Shown here piece by piece: positions 6,699 through 14,158 of a stretch of DNA of 15,064 nt. The position numbers and the translations under genes are program-made. Each line of letters starts with the position of its first letter. The stretch's first letter is position 1. Below the pieces are notes generated by a model. The model was given only the letters and a program-made list of their open reading frames with translations. It did no database searches and was not told the origin of the DNA. Source of the stretch: Paracoccaceae bacterium (GTDB lineage Bacteria; Pseudomonadota; Alphaproteobacteria; Rhodobacterales; Rhodobacteraceae); assembly GCA_007120685.1 (NCBI GenBank), contig SKNG01000067.1:1-15064 (forward strand), given 5' to 3'.

Positions 6699-7753
6699 GC
6701 CTCCATCTCGGCCAGTTGCGCGGCCTGGTCATGGGCGATCAGCGCGTCGGTCAGCGGCGCCAGATCGCCGGCCATGACCTGGCTCAGGGCGTAAAGCGTC
6801 AGGTTGATGCGGTGATCGGTGACGCGGCCCTGGGGGAAGTTATAGGTGCGGATGCGTTCCGACCGGTCGCCCGAGCCCAGTTGCTCGCGCCGGTCGGCGG
6901 CGCGCGCGCCCGCCTGGCGGTCGCGTTCGGCGGCGAAGAGCCGCGCGCGCAGCACCTCCATCGCCAGGCGGCGGTTCTGATGCTGGGATTTTTCCGAACT
7001 GGTGACCACGATGCCGCTAGGCAGATGGGTGATGCGCACGGCCGAATCGGTGGTGTTGACATGCTGGCCGCCGGCGCCCGAGGCGCGCATGGTCTCGATG
7101 CGCAGATCGCCCTCGGCGATATCGATATCCACCGTCTCGGCCTCTGGCAGCACCGCCACGGTGGCGGCCGAGGTATGGATACGCCCGCCCGATTCGGTGA
7201 CCGGCACGCGCTGGACGCGGTGCACGCCGGATTCGTATTTCAGCCGCGCGAACACCCCCTCGCCGCCGATGCGCACCACCGCCTCGCGCACGCCACCCAG
7301 TTCGGTCTCGGACAGGGCGATGACCTGCCAGTCCCAGCCCTGCGCCTCGGCATGGCGCTGGTAGAGGCGCAGAAGGTCGCCGGCAAAGAGCGCGGCTTCC
7401 TCGCCGCCGGTGCCGGGGCGGATCTCCAGGATGGCGGGACGGTCGTCGGCGATGTCGCGCGGCAGAAGCGCCAGGCGCAGGCGCTGTTCCAGGTCCGGGA
7501 TCAGCGCATCGAGCCGGGCGCATTCTTCCTCGGCCAGCGCGCGCATCTCGGGCTCGCCGGTCAGCGCCTCGGCCTCGGCCCGCGCGGCGGTGGCGGCGCG
7601 CCAGTCGGCGATGGCGTCGATCACCGGGCGCAGGGCGGCGTGCTCGCGCCCGGCCTCGGCCAGCGCGGCGGGGCCGGCGCCGGGATCGGCGAGGCGTGCC
7701 TCCAGATAGGCGAAGCGGCGTTCGAGGTCAGAAAGGCGGGATTCAGGGAGCAT
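6695..7753 (-). CDS. prfA: Peptide chain release factor 1
   Basis: This 352-residue factor releases completed peptides at UAA and UAG codons. Residues 1-100 form the helical N-terminal domain. The stop-codon recognition tripeptide is PVT at 184-186 within RVPVTESGGRIHTS, the PxT signature that marks RF1 rather than RF2. The catalytic GGQ is at 228-230 in ASGAGGQHVN. The C-terminal stretch SERIRTYNFPQGRVTDHR is typical. It overlaps prmC by four bases. The ATG at 7753-7751 has only a weak ribosome binding site, but the protein start MLPESRLSDLERRF aligns with the family. No frameshift or programmed site is seen, as expected for RF1. Confidence 0.97.
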   Translation of the reverse strand: MLPESRLSDLERRFAYLEARLADPGAGPAALAEAGREHAALRPVIDAIADWRAATAARAEAEALTGEPEMRALAEEECARLDALIPDLEQRLRLALLPRDIADDRPAILEIRPGTGGEEAALFAGDLLRLYQRHAEAQGWDWQVIALSETELGGVREAVVRIGGEGVFARLKYESGVHRVQRVPVTESGGRIHTSAATVAVLPEAETVDIDIAEGDLRIETMRASGAGGQHVNTTDSAVRITHLPSGIVVTSSEKSQHQNRRLAMEVLRARLFAAERDRQAGARAADRREQLGSGDRSERIRTYNFPQGRVTDHRINLTLYALSQVMAGDLAPLTDALIAHDQAAQLAEMEA

Positions 7754-7777
7754 GCGGGCGGTTGGAGTGGGAACGGG

Positions 7778-7796
7778 AAAGGGGGCTGCCGCCCCC
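7778..7796 (-). terminator. Hairpin ending the surE-pcm-nlpD transcript
   Basis: On the minus strand GGGGGC-GGCA-GCCCCC forms a perfect 6-bp GC stem followed by TTT, about 95 bases after the nlpD-like stop and 25 bases before prfA. It is part of intergenic repeat copy 1. The short T-tract makes termination partial at best. Confidence 0.45.
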
Positions 7797-7848
7797 TCGC
7801 CGGCTGCGCCGGCTCACCCCTGCGCGTATTTCTTGCAAGATGAGGGGG
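7781..7848 (+). repeat. GC-rich intergenic repeat, copy 1
   Basis: The element consists of a GGGGGC/GCCCCC hairpin (7781-7796), a GCCGGC-TGC-GCCGGC hairpin (7799-7813), a C-run, GTATTT (7826-7831) and GCAAGATGA (7835-7843) followed by a G-run. The same ordered parts recur in copy 2 at 14661-14727 in the same orientation. It fills the gap between the nlpD-like gene and prfA. I recall similar sequences in intergenic regions of Rhodobacteraceae, but could not check. Confidence 0.75.
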
Positions 7849-7888
7849 CAGGCTCGGGGCGGCCGGGGGCGCGGGGGCGGGCGGTGCG

Positions 7889-9109
7889 CTACTGGAGATA
7901 GGGCATCGGATCGACGCTTTCGAACCCTTCGCGGATCTCGAAATGCAGGAAGGAGGGGTCGCCGCGGCGCACGGTGGCGATGGTCTGGCCACGGGTGACG
8001 CGGTCGCCGCGATCGACGCGGATGTCGTCGATATTGGCATAGACCGTCAGCAGGTTGTCTTCATGGCGGATGACCATGATCGGCACCTGATCGGTGTCAC
8101 GGGTGATGGCGGCGACGGTGCCGGCGGCGGCGGCGCGTACCGGGGTGCCGGCGGGGGCGCCGATGCCCACCCCGTCGTTGCGCCCGCGCTGATAGGCGCG
8201 CACGATCCGCCCGTCGACCGGCATCGCCAGGCGCGGGGTGCTGGTGCGCTGCGCGGCCATGTCGGCCACCGGTTCCTCGTTGCGCGACGGCTCGGCGCGC
8301 GATGGTTCTTCCCGCGTGGCGGCCGTTTCGGCGGGCCGGGCGGTGGCGGCGGTGCGTTCGGGTTCTTCCTGCGGCAGCGGATCGGCCGCCGAGGGGGGCG
8401 GGGGCGTGGGGCTGCCGGTGCCCGGGCGGGTGGTGGCGGGCTCTGGTTCCGCGGCGGCGTCGGTGGCGGAGGCACCCGGCGCCGGTGTCAGGGCGGCGGT
8501 GCGCCCGTCCGCCGCGTCGCTGATGCTTTGCGGCACCGGGATCATCAGCACCTGCCCTTCGCGCACGGCCATGTCGGCGGGCAGGCCGTTCCATTCCGCC
8601 AGCGAGCGGGCCGAGACATTGTAGAGCCGGGCGATCGAAAAGGCGGTTTCGCCGCGCTGCACGGTGTGGCGCAGCGGTTCGGCGCCGGTGGCGGGCGTGT
8701 CTTCCAGCCGGGTTTCAGTGATGCTGTCGCCCGGGGCGGCGGCATCCGGCCCGGTGGCGGGCGTCGCCCCGCGCGGCAGGACCAGCGTTTCGCCCCCCTG
8801 CAGAACGATATCGCCGTCGAGCGCATTGTGCCGGGCCAGCGCGGTGGCGTCGATACCCAGCCGCCGGGCGATGCTGCGCGGGGTCTCGCCGCGCTGGGCA
8901 ACCACCACCTGGTAGCCAGGATAGGAGATCACGCCGCGCGCATCGGGTTGCGGCCGTCTGCCACTGGCATCGCGCGCGGCATCGGCGGTGCTGAAGGCGT
9001 CGGCGCCCCGCAAATCCCAGTCCCGTGGCATTCCGCCCTCGCAGGCCGCCAGCGCGAAGGCCGAAACCAGCAGGGCGGCCATCCGGCCATGCGGTGTCAG
9101 CGACCGCAT
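7889..9109 (-). CDS. NlpD/DipM-like LysM-LytM lipoprotein with degenerate M23 site
   Basis: This predicted outer-membrane lipoprotein (406 residues) probably binds peptidoglycan and activates a cell-separation amidase. A signal peptide ends in the lipobox LAAC with Cys23. LysM domains lie at about 66-113 and 147-192, a Pro/Glu/Ala-rich linker at 193-290, and a LytM (M23) domain at 291-406. The zinc-site motifs are eroded: the usual HxxxD reads NDGVG (311-315), the YxH motif reads YAN (357-359), and HxH reads FLH (387-389), so only H389 remains. This matches non-enzymatic activators such as NlpD rather than active endopeptidases. I chose ATG at 9109-9107; ATG at 9115 is an alternative. The frame is open to 9367, but that extension would bury the signal peptide. 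It follows surE and pcm, the conserved nlpD position. Confidence 0.88.
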   Translation of the reverse strand: MRSLTPHGRMAALLVSAFALAACEGGMPRDWDLRGADAFSTADAARDASGRRPQPDARGVISYPGYQVVVAQRGETPRSIARRLGIDATALARHNALDGDIVLQGGETLVLPRGATPATGPDAAAPGDSITETRLEDTPATGAEPLRHTVQRGETAFSIARLYNVSARSLAEWNGLPADMAVREGQVLMIPVPQSISDAADGRTAALTPAPGASATDAAAEPEPATTRPGTGSPTPPPPSAADPLPQEEPERTAATARPAETAATREEPSRAEPSRNEEPVADMAAQRTSTPRLAMPVDGRIVRAYQRGRNDGVGIGAPAGTPVRAAAAGTVAAITRDTDQVPIMVIRHEDNLLTVYANIDDIRVDRGDRVTRGQTIATVRRGDPSFLHFEIREGFESVDPMPYLQ

Positions 9110-9270
9110 GGCCATCCCGCCCCAACGCGAACCTGACACCCCGCCAGACTGCGCTTTCGCTCTTGCCTCTCCCCGCGCTGGCGCATTGCCGGCGCCCGCC
9201 CGAGTGCCCAACCCGACTGCCACTTCGTCCCTATGCACCTTGCTCATCCTGTCCTGCCCACCCGCCGTAG

Positions 9271-9298
9271 TCCCCGGCCCTGCATCCCCGGCCCTGCA
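9271..9298. repeat. Perfect tandem 14-bp duplication
   Basis: TCCCCGGCCCTGCA occurs twice back to back (9271-9284 and 9285-9298) in the nlpD leader. A 14-bp step would shift any reading frame, which argues that this part is not coding. Confidence 0.85.
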
Positions 9299-9311
9299 GC
9301 GGCCGAAACCA

Positions 9312-9335
9312 GCGGGGGTCTGCGCGGGGGTCTGC
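9312..9335. repeat. Perfect tandem 12-bp duplication
   Basis: GCGGGGGTCTGC occurs twice back to back (9312-9323 and 9324-9335), 13 bases from the 14-bp duplication. Both lie between the candidate promoter and the nlpD-like start. Confidence 0.85.
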
Positions 9336-9363
9336 GGTCGCCTGTCAATCCGTCTTTTCCGAT

Positions 9364-9384
9364 CCATGCCTTCTCAGGGCATGG
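9364..9384. repeat. CCATGCC hairpin at the putative transcript start
   Basis: CCATGCC and GGCATGG form a perfect 7-bp stem around a 7-nt loop. In the minus direction it would be the very 5' end of a transcript from the promoter at 9389-9417, a position that often stabilises leaders. On the plus strand it is followed by TTTCCTT, so weak plus-strand termination is also possible. Confidence 0.45.
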
Positions 9385-9388
9385 TTTC

Positions 9389-9417
9389 CTTATACCCGAT
9401 ACGCAGCCTTGTGACAG
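9389..9417 (-). promoter_or_regulatory. Candidate sigma-70 promoter for the nlpD-like gene
   Basis: On the minus strand CTGTCA (9417-9412) and TATAAG (9394-9389) are separated by exactly 17 bp. They match four of six and five of six consensus bases, the best pair I found in the window. The start would be near 9382. It would give the nlpD-like gene its own promoter, separate from surE-pcm readthrough, as is known for nlpD in other proteobacteria where nlpD transcription is independent. Confidence 0.45.
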
Positions 9418-9501
9418 CCCATCACTGCATTGTGTGGCAAAGGCACGCCGAGCCGCAAGCAGTGGCCGTTCCGGACCGACGCACCGAAAAGCCCGCCGGG
9501 A

Positions 9502-10197
9502 TCAGTCCCGCGCCATGCCTTCCAGCAGCGGCACGAAGCGCACGGTGCGCAATTCCTCGTATTCCATGCCGGTTTCCAGCTTTCGCACCTTGATCAGGCT
9601 CTGCACCGTGTCCGACTGGCCCACCGGCAGAACCATGATGCCGCCGGTGCGCAATTGCGCCAGCAGCGGGCCGGGCGCATCCTCGGCGGCGGCGGTGACG
9701 ATGATTCGGTCGAAGGGCGCCTGTTCGGGCAGGCCGAAACTGCCGTCGGCGGCGATGGCGGTGATGTTCGACAGGCCCAGCCGGTCGAAGACAGCGCGCG
9801 CCTCTGACACCAGCCGGCGGTGGCGTTCGACAGTGTAGACCCGCCGCGCCAGGAGGCTCAGCACCGCCGCCTGATAGCCCGAGCCGGTGCCCACCTCCAG
9901 CACCTTGTCACGCGGGCCGACCGCCAGCGCCTCGGTCATCAGCGCCACCACCGAGGGCTGGCTGATGGTCTGGCCGCAGGCGATGGGCAGCGGCATGTCC
10001 TCGTAGGCGTGTTCGGCGAAGACCCCGCGCAGGAAGGCGCCGCGGTCGATCCGCTCCATCGCCTGCAGCACCGCCGGGTCGCGCACGCCCTTGGAGCGCA
10101 GGGTGAAGATGAAGCGCATGATCTGTTCGGCGCGGCTGCTGGCGCCGGTGGGGCCGGTCGGCGGGCCGTTGGGGGGCGTGCCGGCGGCGTCGGTCAT
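9502..10197 (-). CDS. pcm: Protein-L-isoaspartate O-methyltransferase
   Basis: This 231-residue SAM-dependent enzyme methylates isoaspartyl residues in damaged proteins so they can revert to aspartate. The family motif GQTISQP (substrate loop) is at 75-81 and the SAM-binding EVGTGSGYQ at 101-109. The acidic motif YTVERHRRL lies near 120 and FDRIIVTAAA near 160. A Pro/Gly-rich N-terminal extension of about 20 residues precedes the conserved start of the fold. The ATG shares four bases (ATGA) with the surE stop codon, indicating coupled translation. The surE-pcm-nlpD order is widely conserved and linked to stationary-phase survival in enterics; that role is not shown here. Confidence 0.95.
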   Translation of the reverse strand: MTDAAGTPPNGPPTGPTGASSRAEQIMRFIFTLRSKGVRDPAVLQAMERIDRGAFLRGVFAEHAYEDMPLPIACGQTISQPSVVALMTEALAVGPRDKVLEVGTGSGYQAAVLSLLARRVYTVERHRRLVSEARAVFDRLGLSNITAIAADGSFGLPEQAPFDRIIVTAAAEDAPGPLLAQLRTGGIMVLPVGQSDTVQSLIKVRKLETGMEYEELRTVRFVPLLEGMARD

Positions 10198-10979
10198 TCC
10201 AGCCTTTCCCTGAGCGCGGCCAGCGCGTCATGCGCCGTCAGATCGGCGCGCATCGGCGTGACCGAGATATAGCCGGCCAGATTGGCCGCCGCGTCGGTGC
10301 CCTCGGCGGTGGGCAGGTGCTGCGGGCCGCCGCGAATCCACAGGAACTTGCGCCCGGAAGGCGAGACATGGGGTTCGACGCCGAAAAACGTGTCCTTCCT
10401 GTAGCCTTGCGCGGTGATCTTCATCCCTTTTACCCGGTCGCGCGGGAAAGGCGGAAAATTGACGTTGTAGAACAGCCGATAGTCACCGGCATCCCACAGC
10501 GCCTTGTCCAGCAGGCTGCGCACCAGGTCGGTGCCATGGGCGATGGCGGGCTCGAACGGATCGGACATCTCTTGCGTCAGGGGGCCGTAGTATTGCGACA
10601 GCGCAATCGCCGGCAGCCCCTGCAGTGCCGCCTCCATTGCGCCCCCCACGGTGCCCGAATACATCGCGTTCTCGGCCGCGTTGTTGCCCCGGTTGACGCC
10701 GGAAATCACCAGATCCGGCCGCGCGCCCTGCAGCACCTCGTAAAAGCCCGCCAGCACGCAATCGGCCGGGCTGCCCTCGGCGGCATAGCGGCGGGGGCCG
10801 AGCTGGGCGATCATCATCGGATGCGTGTAGCTGATCTTGTGCGCGACGCCCGATTGCTCGAAGGCCGGGGCAACCACCCAGACCTCGCCCTCGGGGCCGG
10901 CGATCTCGGCGGCGATGGCTTCGGCCACCTTCAACCCCGGCGCGTTGATGCCATCGTCATTGGTGACCAGAATGCGCAT
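10194..10979 (-). CDS. surE: 5'/3'-nucleotidase SurE
   Basis: This 261-residue metal-dependent phosphatase removes phosphate from nucleoside monophosphates. It starts MRILVTNDDG with ligands D8 and D9. The other expected metal ligands are S43 (EQSGVAHK) and N96 (SGVNRGNN). The conserved YSGTVGGAMEA lies at 107-117. I chose ATG at 10979-10977 because nearly all SurE proteins begin a few residues before NDDG and an AGGGGA lies five bases upstream. The frame extends 17 codons to 11030 without family resemblance. It is the first gene of the leftward surE-pcm-nlpD cluster and diverges from lolC. Identification is secure. Confidence 0.96.
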   Translation of the reverse strand: MRILVTNDDGINAPGLKVAEAIAAEIAGPEGEVWVVAPAFEQSGVAHKISYTHPMMIAQLGPRRYAAEGSPADCVLAGFYEVLQGARPDLVISGVNRGNNAAENAMYSGTVGGAMEAALQGLPAIALSQYYGPLTQEMSDPFEPAIAHGTDLVRSLLDKALWDAGDYRLFYNVNFPPFPRDRVKGMKITAQGYRKDTFFGVEPHVSPSGRKFLWIRGGPQHLPTAEGTDAAANLAGYISVTPMRADLTAHDALAALRERLE

Positions 10980-11377
10980 GCTGTCCCCTGATGCCGCCCT
11001 GCCCGCCAACGGGCCGGATACTGCCGCCATGCCTGCTTAATGCAGGCGCGGCAGGGCGACAAGGGCAGTGCAAAGAGCGGCGAAAAGGGCTTCCATCGGC
11101 CCGCGCCTGTCGCCAAGTGCAACCGCCCCCGCACCAAGGACCGGAGTCCGCGCCGCCAGCGGGGCGAGGCACGGTGGCGGCAAAGAAGAACCGGCGCCAA
11201 CGCGCGGCATCTGACAGCATGCACCGCCCTTCCCGTGCCCCGTCTGGCCCCGCCTGGCCGCGCGCTAACGTGATCGCCAACGCGGCGGGCTGTCGCCAAG
11301 TTGGCCCTTGACCCTGCCCGGCTTTCCCCCGACCTTGCCGCGCCGATGGTTTTCGGCGCCTTGGATCCTGGACCCGC
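10980..11377. other. Divergent intergenic region between surE and lolC/E
   Basis: This 398-bp gap should carry promoters for both divergent units, but I found no convincing -35/-10 pair on either strand. It holds a GCCTGC-TTAAT-GCAGGC hairpin (11031-11047), a 12-nt direct repeat CTGTCGCCAAGT (11107-11118 and 11290-11301) and a small palindrome GCCAAGTTGGC (11295-11305) next to TTGACC (11308-11313), which could be a lone -35. Several short open frames cross it, all Pro/Arg/Ala-rich and without domain features; I regard them as chance. Confidence 0.5.
11031..11047. repeat. GCCTGC/GCAGGC hairpin upstream of surE
   Basis: A perfect 6-bp stem with a 5-nt AT-rich loop lies 52-68 bp upstream of the surE ATG. 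It could be a leader hairpin or a dyad operator for surE. Its size makes chance occurrence quite possible. Confidence 0.35.
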
Positions 11378-12676
11378 ATGACCGCCCGCACGCCCGGCCA
11401 CACCCCGCCCTTTGCCCCGTTCGAATGGCTGATCGCCTGGCGCTACCTGCGCGCCCGCCGGGCCGAGGGCGGCGTCAGCGCGATGACCGTGATCTCGCTG
11501 ATCGGCATCACGCTCGCGGTCTTCGCGCTGATCGCCACGCTGGCCGTGCGATCCGGCTTCCGGGCCGAATTCGTCGATACCATCCTGGGCGCCAATGCCC
11601 ATGTCACCGTCTACAACGCCGCCCGCGTCACCGACACCGGCCAACTGACCCGCGTGATCGAGGATTACGAGGACATGGCCGCGCGCCTGGCCACCGTCCC
11701 CGGCGTGACCCGGGTGGCGCCGCTGGTCAAGGGGCAGGTCATGGCCAGCCGCGACGGGCGCACCGCCGGGGTGGAGGTCTTTGGCATCAGCCTTGAAAAC
11801 CTGCTGACCATCCCGCGCATTGCCAGCCCGGAACAGGCGCGCGGCGACATAATGCGCTTTGATCAGGGCATCGCCATCGGCTCGGGCGTGGCGCGCGATC
11901 TCAACGTGGCGGTGGGCGACCGCATCCGCCTGATCTCGCCCGAGGGCGCGCAGACCGCCTTCGGCACGTCGCCCCGGGTCAACGCCTATGAGGTGGTCTA
12001 TATCTTCACTGCCGGGCGCTATGACATCGACCGGACACGAGTCTACATGCCCTTTGCCGAGGCGCAATTCTACTTCAACCGCGATGGCGTCGCCGACGAG
12101 ATGGAGGTGATGGTCGCCGACCCCGAGCGGGTTGACCAGATGCTGCAGGCGCTGCTGCGCGCGGGCGGCGAGCGGGCGATGGTCTGGACCTGGCGCGATG
12201 CCTCCGGGTCCTTCCTGCGCGCGCTGGAGATCGAGGACAATGTGATGTTCATCATCCTGTCGATCCTGGTACTGATTGCGGCAATGAACATCATTTCCGG
12301 CCTCATCATGCTGGTCAAGAACAAGGGCCGCGATATCGGCATCCTGCGCACCATGGGCCTGACCGAAGGGGCGGTGATGCGGGTGTTCTTCATCTGCGGC
12401 GCCTCCACCGGGGTGGTGGGCACGGTGCTGGGCGTGGTGCTGGGGGTGCTGTTCGTTACCTATATCGACCCGATCTTCGCTTTTGTGAACTTTCTGATGG
12501 GCGGCGGGATCTGGGATCCGTCGATCCGGGGCATCTATGCGCTGCCGGCGGAACTGCACGCCTGGGACGTGGCGCGCGCGGTGGGGCTGTCGCTGTTCCT
12601 GTCCTTCGTGGTGACGATCTTCCCCGCCCGCCGCGCCGCCCGGCTGAACCCGGTAGAGGCGCTGCGTTATGAATGA
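11378..12676 (+). CDS. Lipoprotein-releasing ABC transporter permease LolC/E family
   Basis: This 432-residue inner-membrane permease works with LolD to extract lipoproteins and pass them to the periplasmic carrier LolA. The N-terminal FEWLIAWRYLRARR and the first transmembrane helix (about 36-57) are followed by a periplasmic domain (about 58-285). Helices then fall at about 286-312, 335-361 and 400-417. The cytoplasmic coupling motif KNKGRDIGILRTMG lies at 314-327 and the end NPVEALRYE is typical of the family. Only one permease gene is present, so the transporter is probably a homodimer of a LolC/E hybrid (often called LolF), common outside gammaproteobacteria. lolD overlaps its end by 8 bp. 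The ATG at 11378 has a weak ribosome binding site, but the protein start fits the family. Confidence 0.93.
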   Translation: MTARTPGHTPPFAPFEWLIAWRYLRARRAEGGVSAMTVISLIGITLAVFALIATLAVRSGFRAEFVDTILGANAHVTVYNAARVTDTGQLTRVIEDYEDMAARLATVPGVTRVAPLVKGQVMASRDGRTAGVEVFGISLENLLTIPRIASPEQARGDIMRFDQGIAIGSGVARDLNVAVGDRIRLISPEGAQTAFGTSPRVNAYEVVYIFTAGRYDIDRTRVYMPFAEAQFYFNRDGVADEMEVMVADPERVDQMLQALLRAGGERAMVWTWRDASGSFLRALEIEDNVMFIILSILVLIAAMNIISGLIMLVKNKGRDIGILRTMGLTEGAVMRVFFICGASTGVVGTVLGVVLGVLFVTYIDPIFAFVNFLMGGGIWDPSIRGIYALPAELHAWDVARAVGLSLFLSFVVTIFPARRAARLNPVEALRYE

Positions 12677-13412
12677 TCCCACCATCGCCAGCACCGTGCC
12701 CCGTGCCGGTGACGCGCCCGAGGCGGCAGCGGATGAGCCGGTGCTGGTGCTGGACGGTATCGACAAGACCTATGCGCGCGGCCTCGCCGAGCCGGTGCGG
12801 GTGCTGGCCGGCGCCTCGCTGCGCCTGCGCCGGGGCGAGGTGGTGGCGCTGGTCGCGCCCTCGGGGGCGGGGAAATCGACGCTGCTGCATATCGCGGGCC
12901 TGCTGGACACGCCCGATGCCGGGCAGGTGCTGATCGACGGGCAGGACATGGCGCGCGCCTCGGACAGCCGGCGCACGGCGGCGCGACGGGCCGAGATCGG
13001 CTTCGTCTACCAGTTCCACCACCTGCTGCCCGAGTTCAGCGCGCTGGAAAACGTGGCGCTGCCGCAACTGGCCAACGGCACCGCGCGCACCGCCGCCGCG
13101 ACGCGCGCGCGTGAGTTGCTGGATCGCGTCGGGCTGGCCGACCGCGCCGGACACCGGCCAGCGGCGCTTTCCGGGGGCGAACAGCAGCGCGTGGCCTTCT
13201 GCCGGGCCCTGGCCAATGCGCCGCGGCTGCTGCTGGCCGACGAGCCCACCGGCAACCTGGACCCGGCGACATCGGAACAGGTTTTTGCGGTGCTGCTGGA
13301 CCTGGTGCGCGACACCGGCCTTGCCGCGCTGATCGCCACCCACAATCCGGGCCTGGCGGCGCGGATGGACCGCGTGCTGCGGCTTCAGGACGGCCAGTTG
13401 CAACAGGCCTGA
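12669..13412 (+). CDS. lolD: Lipoprotein-releasing system ATP-binding protein LolD
   Basis: This 247-residue ABC ATPase powers lipoprotein release by the neighbouring permease. Walker A is APSGAGKST at 63-71, with Ala in the first position where Gly is usual. The Q-loop is at Q115 in VYQFHHLLPEFSALENV, a stretch characteristic of LolD. The signature LSGGEQQR is at 167-174, Walker B LLLADEP at 187-193 and the switch histidine is H225. An Ala/Pro/Glu-rich N-terminal tail of about 22 residues precedes the ATPase fold. The ATG lies inside the last codons of the permease gene (8-bp overlap), so translation is coupled. A strong hairpin terminator follows 12 bp after the stop. Confidence 0.95.
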   Translation: MNDPTIASTVPRAGDAPEAAADEPVLVLDGIDKTYARGLAEPVRVLAGASLRLRRGEVVALVAPSGAGKSTLLHIAGLLDTPDAGQVLIDGQDMARASDSRRTAARRAEIGFVYQFHHLLPEFSALENVALPQLANGTARTAAATRARELLDRVGLADRAGHRPAALSGGEQQRVAFCRALANAPRLLLADEPTGNLDPATSEQVFAVLLDLVRDTGLAALIATHNPGLAARMDRVLRLQDGQLQQA

Positions 13413-13424
13413 GGGCAGATCAGC

Positions 13425-13455
13425 GCGAAAGACGGCGGGCGTCGTCGTTTTTCGC
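13425..13455 (+). terminator. Rho-independent terminator of the lolCD operon
   Basis: A 13-bp stem (GCGAAAGACGGCG with CGTCGTTTTTCGC, two G-U pairs) encloses a 5-nt loop GGCGT, starting 12 bases after the lolD stop. The T-run lies within the 3' arm. This separates lolCD from the downstream transpeptidase gene. Confidence 0.6.
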
Positions 13456-13587
13456 CACTTTTCCACAGCGTTACGCCGGCTCCCCGGCCCACAGGGCTTG
13501 ACTCCGCGCCCCGCGCTTTCGCACTCTTTTGAGCAAGGCGCCTGCCAGCGCCTGTTTCCGTCTGACGAGTTTCACCTGGGGATTGGA

Positions 13588-14019
13588 ATGCGCGTAGTAC
13601 CTGTTGGCGCCATGCTGTTGGCGCTGCTTCTGTTATGGCCCGCCATGGCGCAGGCTGATCGGATTGTGGCGCGGGTCAGCCTGGCCACACAGACCATGCA
13701 TGTCTATCACGACGGGCAACTGATCCATGAATGGCCCGTCTCCACCGCGCGGCGCGGCAAGATCACACCAACCGGCGAATGGCGCGCGCAATGGCTGTCG
13801 CGCAACCACCGCTCCAGCCGCTACAACAACGCGCCGATGCCCTATTCGATCTTCTATTCCGGCCATTACGCCATCCATGGCACCGACCAGATCGGCCGTC
13901 TGGGACGACCGGCCAGCGCCGGCTGCGTGCGCCTGCACCCTGATAACGCGCGTGTCCTGTTCTCGATGGTGCTAGCCGAGGGTCTTGACAACATGCGCGT
14001 GATCGTCGCGTCGCACTGA
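13588..14019 (+). CDS. Exported L,D-transpeptidase (YkuD domain)
   Basis: This 143-residue protein has a signal peptide (MRVVPVGAMLLALLLLWPAM) with likely cleavage after AQA at residue 23. The mature part is little more than one YkuD catalytic domain. The catalytic motif is present: H97 in IHGTD and C113 in SAGCVRLH. Family members form 3-3 peptidoglycan cross-links or attach proteins to the cell wall; some cleave such links. The exact activity cannot be told from sequence. No LysM or other wall-binding domain is fused. I chose ATG at 13588 because it directly begins the signal peptide; the frame is open upstream to a TTG at 13498, but that would bury it. A TTGACT at 13498-13503 could be a -35, without a clear -10. 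Confidence 0.9.
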   Translation: MRVVPVGAMLLALLLLWPAMAQADRIVARVSLATQTMHVYHDGQLIHEWPVSTARRGKITPTGEWRAQWLSRNHRSSRYNNAPMPYSIFYSGHYAIHGTDQIGRLGRPASAGCVRLHPDNARVLFSMVLAEGLDNMRVIVASH

Positions 14020-14151
14020 CCCGCACGGGCAAGCGGTGCGCCTGACGGGCAACAGCCAACCCCTCTTCATATGGGGGGCGGAATTTTCTCCTACCCAACC
14101 GGTGGACACGGGCCTATAGTCCTGTGGTCTGGCCCGCCGCTGCACCGAGGG

Positions 14152-14156
14152 AGGGA
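14152..14156 (+). promoter_or_regulatory. Ribosome binding site of nrdR
   Basis: GGGAGGGAACATG precedes nrdR, giving a strong purine-rich site and fixing the start at 14159. Upstream, a TATAGT at 14115-14120 could be a -10 element, but no matching -35 is seen 17 bp before it. Confidence 0.6.
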
Positions 14157-14158
14157 AC

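Larger units (their letters stand above)
9110..9501. other. Long leader region between pcm and the nlpD-like gene
   Basis: This 392-bp gap contains a candidate minus-strand promoter (9389-9417), a short hairpin (9364-9384) and two adjacent tandem duplications (9271-9298 and 9312-9335). The nlpD-like reading frame happens to stay open through part of it. The 14-bp duplication is not a multiple of three and the extension shows no domain, so I treat the region as untranslated leader of about 270 bases. Confidence 0.55.

Noticed and set aside
5161..6732. 523-codon minus-strand frame spanning the prmC and DUF4167 region
   Set aside because: It is an Arg/Pro/Ala-rich shadow in another frame of prmC and the DUF4167 gene, crossing their intergenic region with no domain motif.
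9110..9367. 86-codon N-terminal extension of the nlpD-like gene starting at 9367
   Set aside because: It would place the lipoprotein signal peptide inside the protein, and it crosses a 14-bp tandem duplication that would shift the frame. The AGAAGG before 9367 is only one base from the ATG.
10991..11311. 106-codon plus-strand frame in the surE-lolC gap
   Set aside because: Pro/Arg/Ala-rich, overlaps the start of surE on the other strand, no ribosome binding site or domain; likely chance in GC-rich DNA.
2301..13440. Shared GCGAAAGACGG at about 2301 and 13425
   Set aside because: An 11-nt match is expected by chance at this length and base composition, and only the 13425 copy forms a hairpin.
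14059..14088. CCCC...GGGG stem followed by AATTTT after the L,D-transpeptidase
   Set aside because: The stem is only four to five pairs with a long loop, and the T-run is separated by GCGGAA. Too weak to call a terminator.
14102..14120. TGGACA and TATAGT upstream of nrdR as a promoter
   Set aside because: The two hexamers are only 7 bp apart, far from the 16-18 bp needed; TATAGT alone may be a -10.
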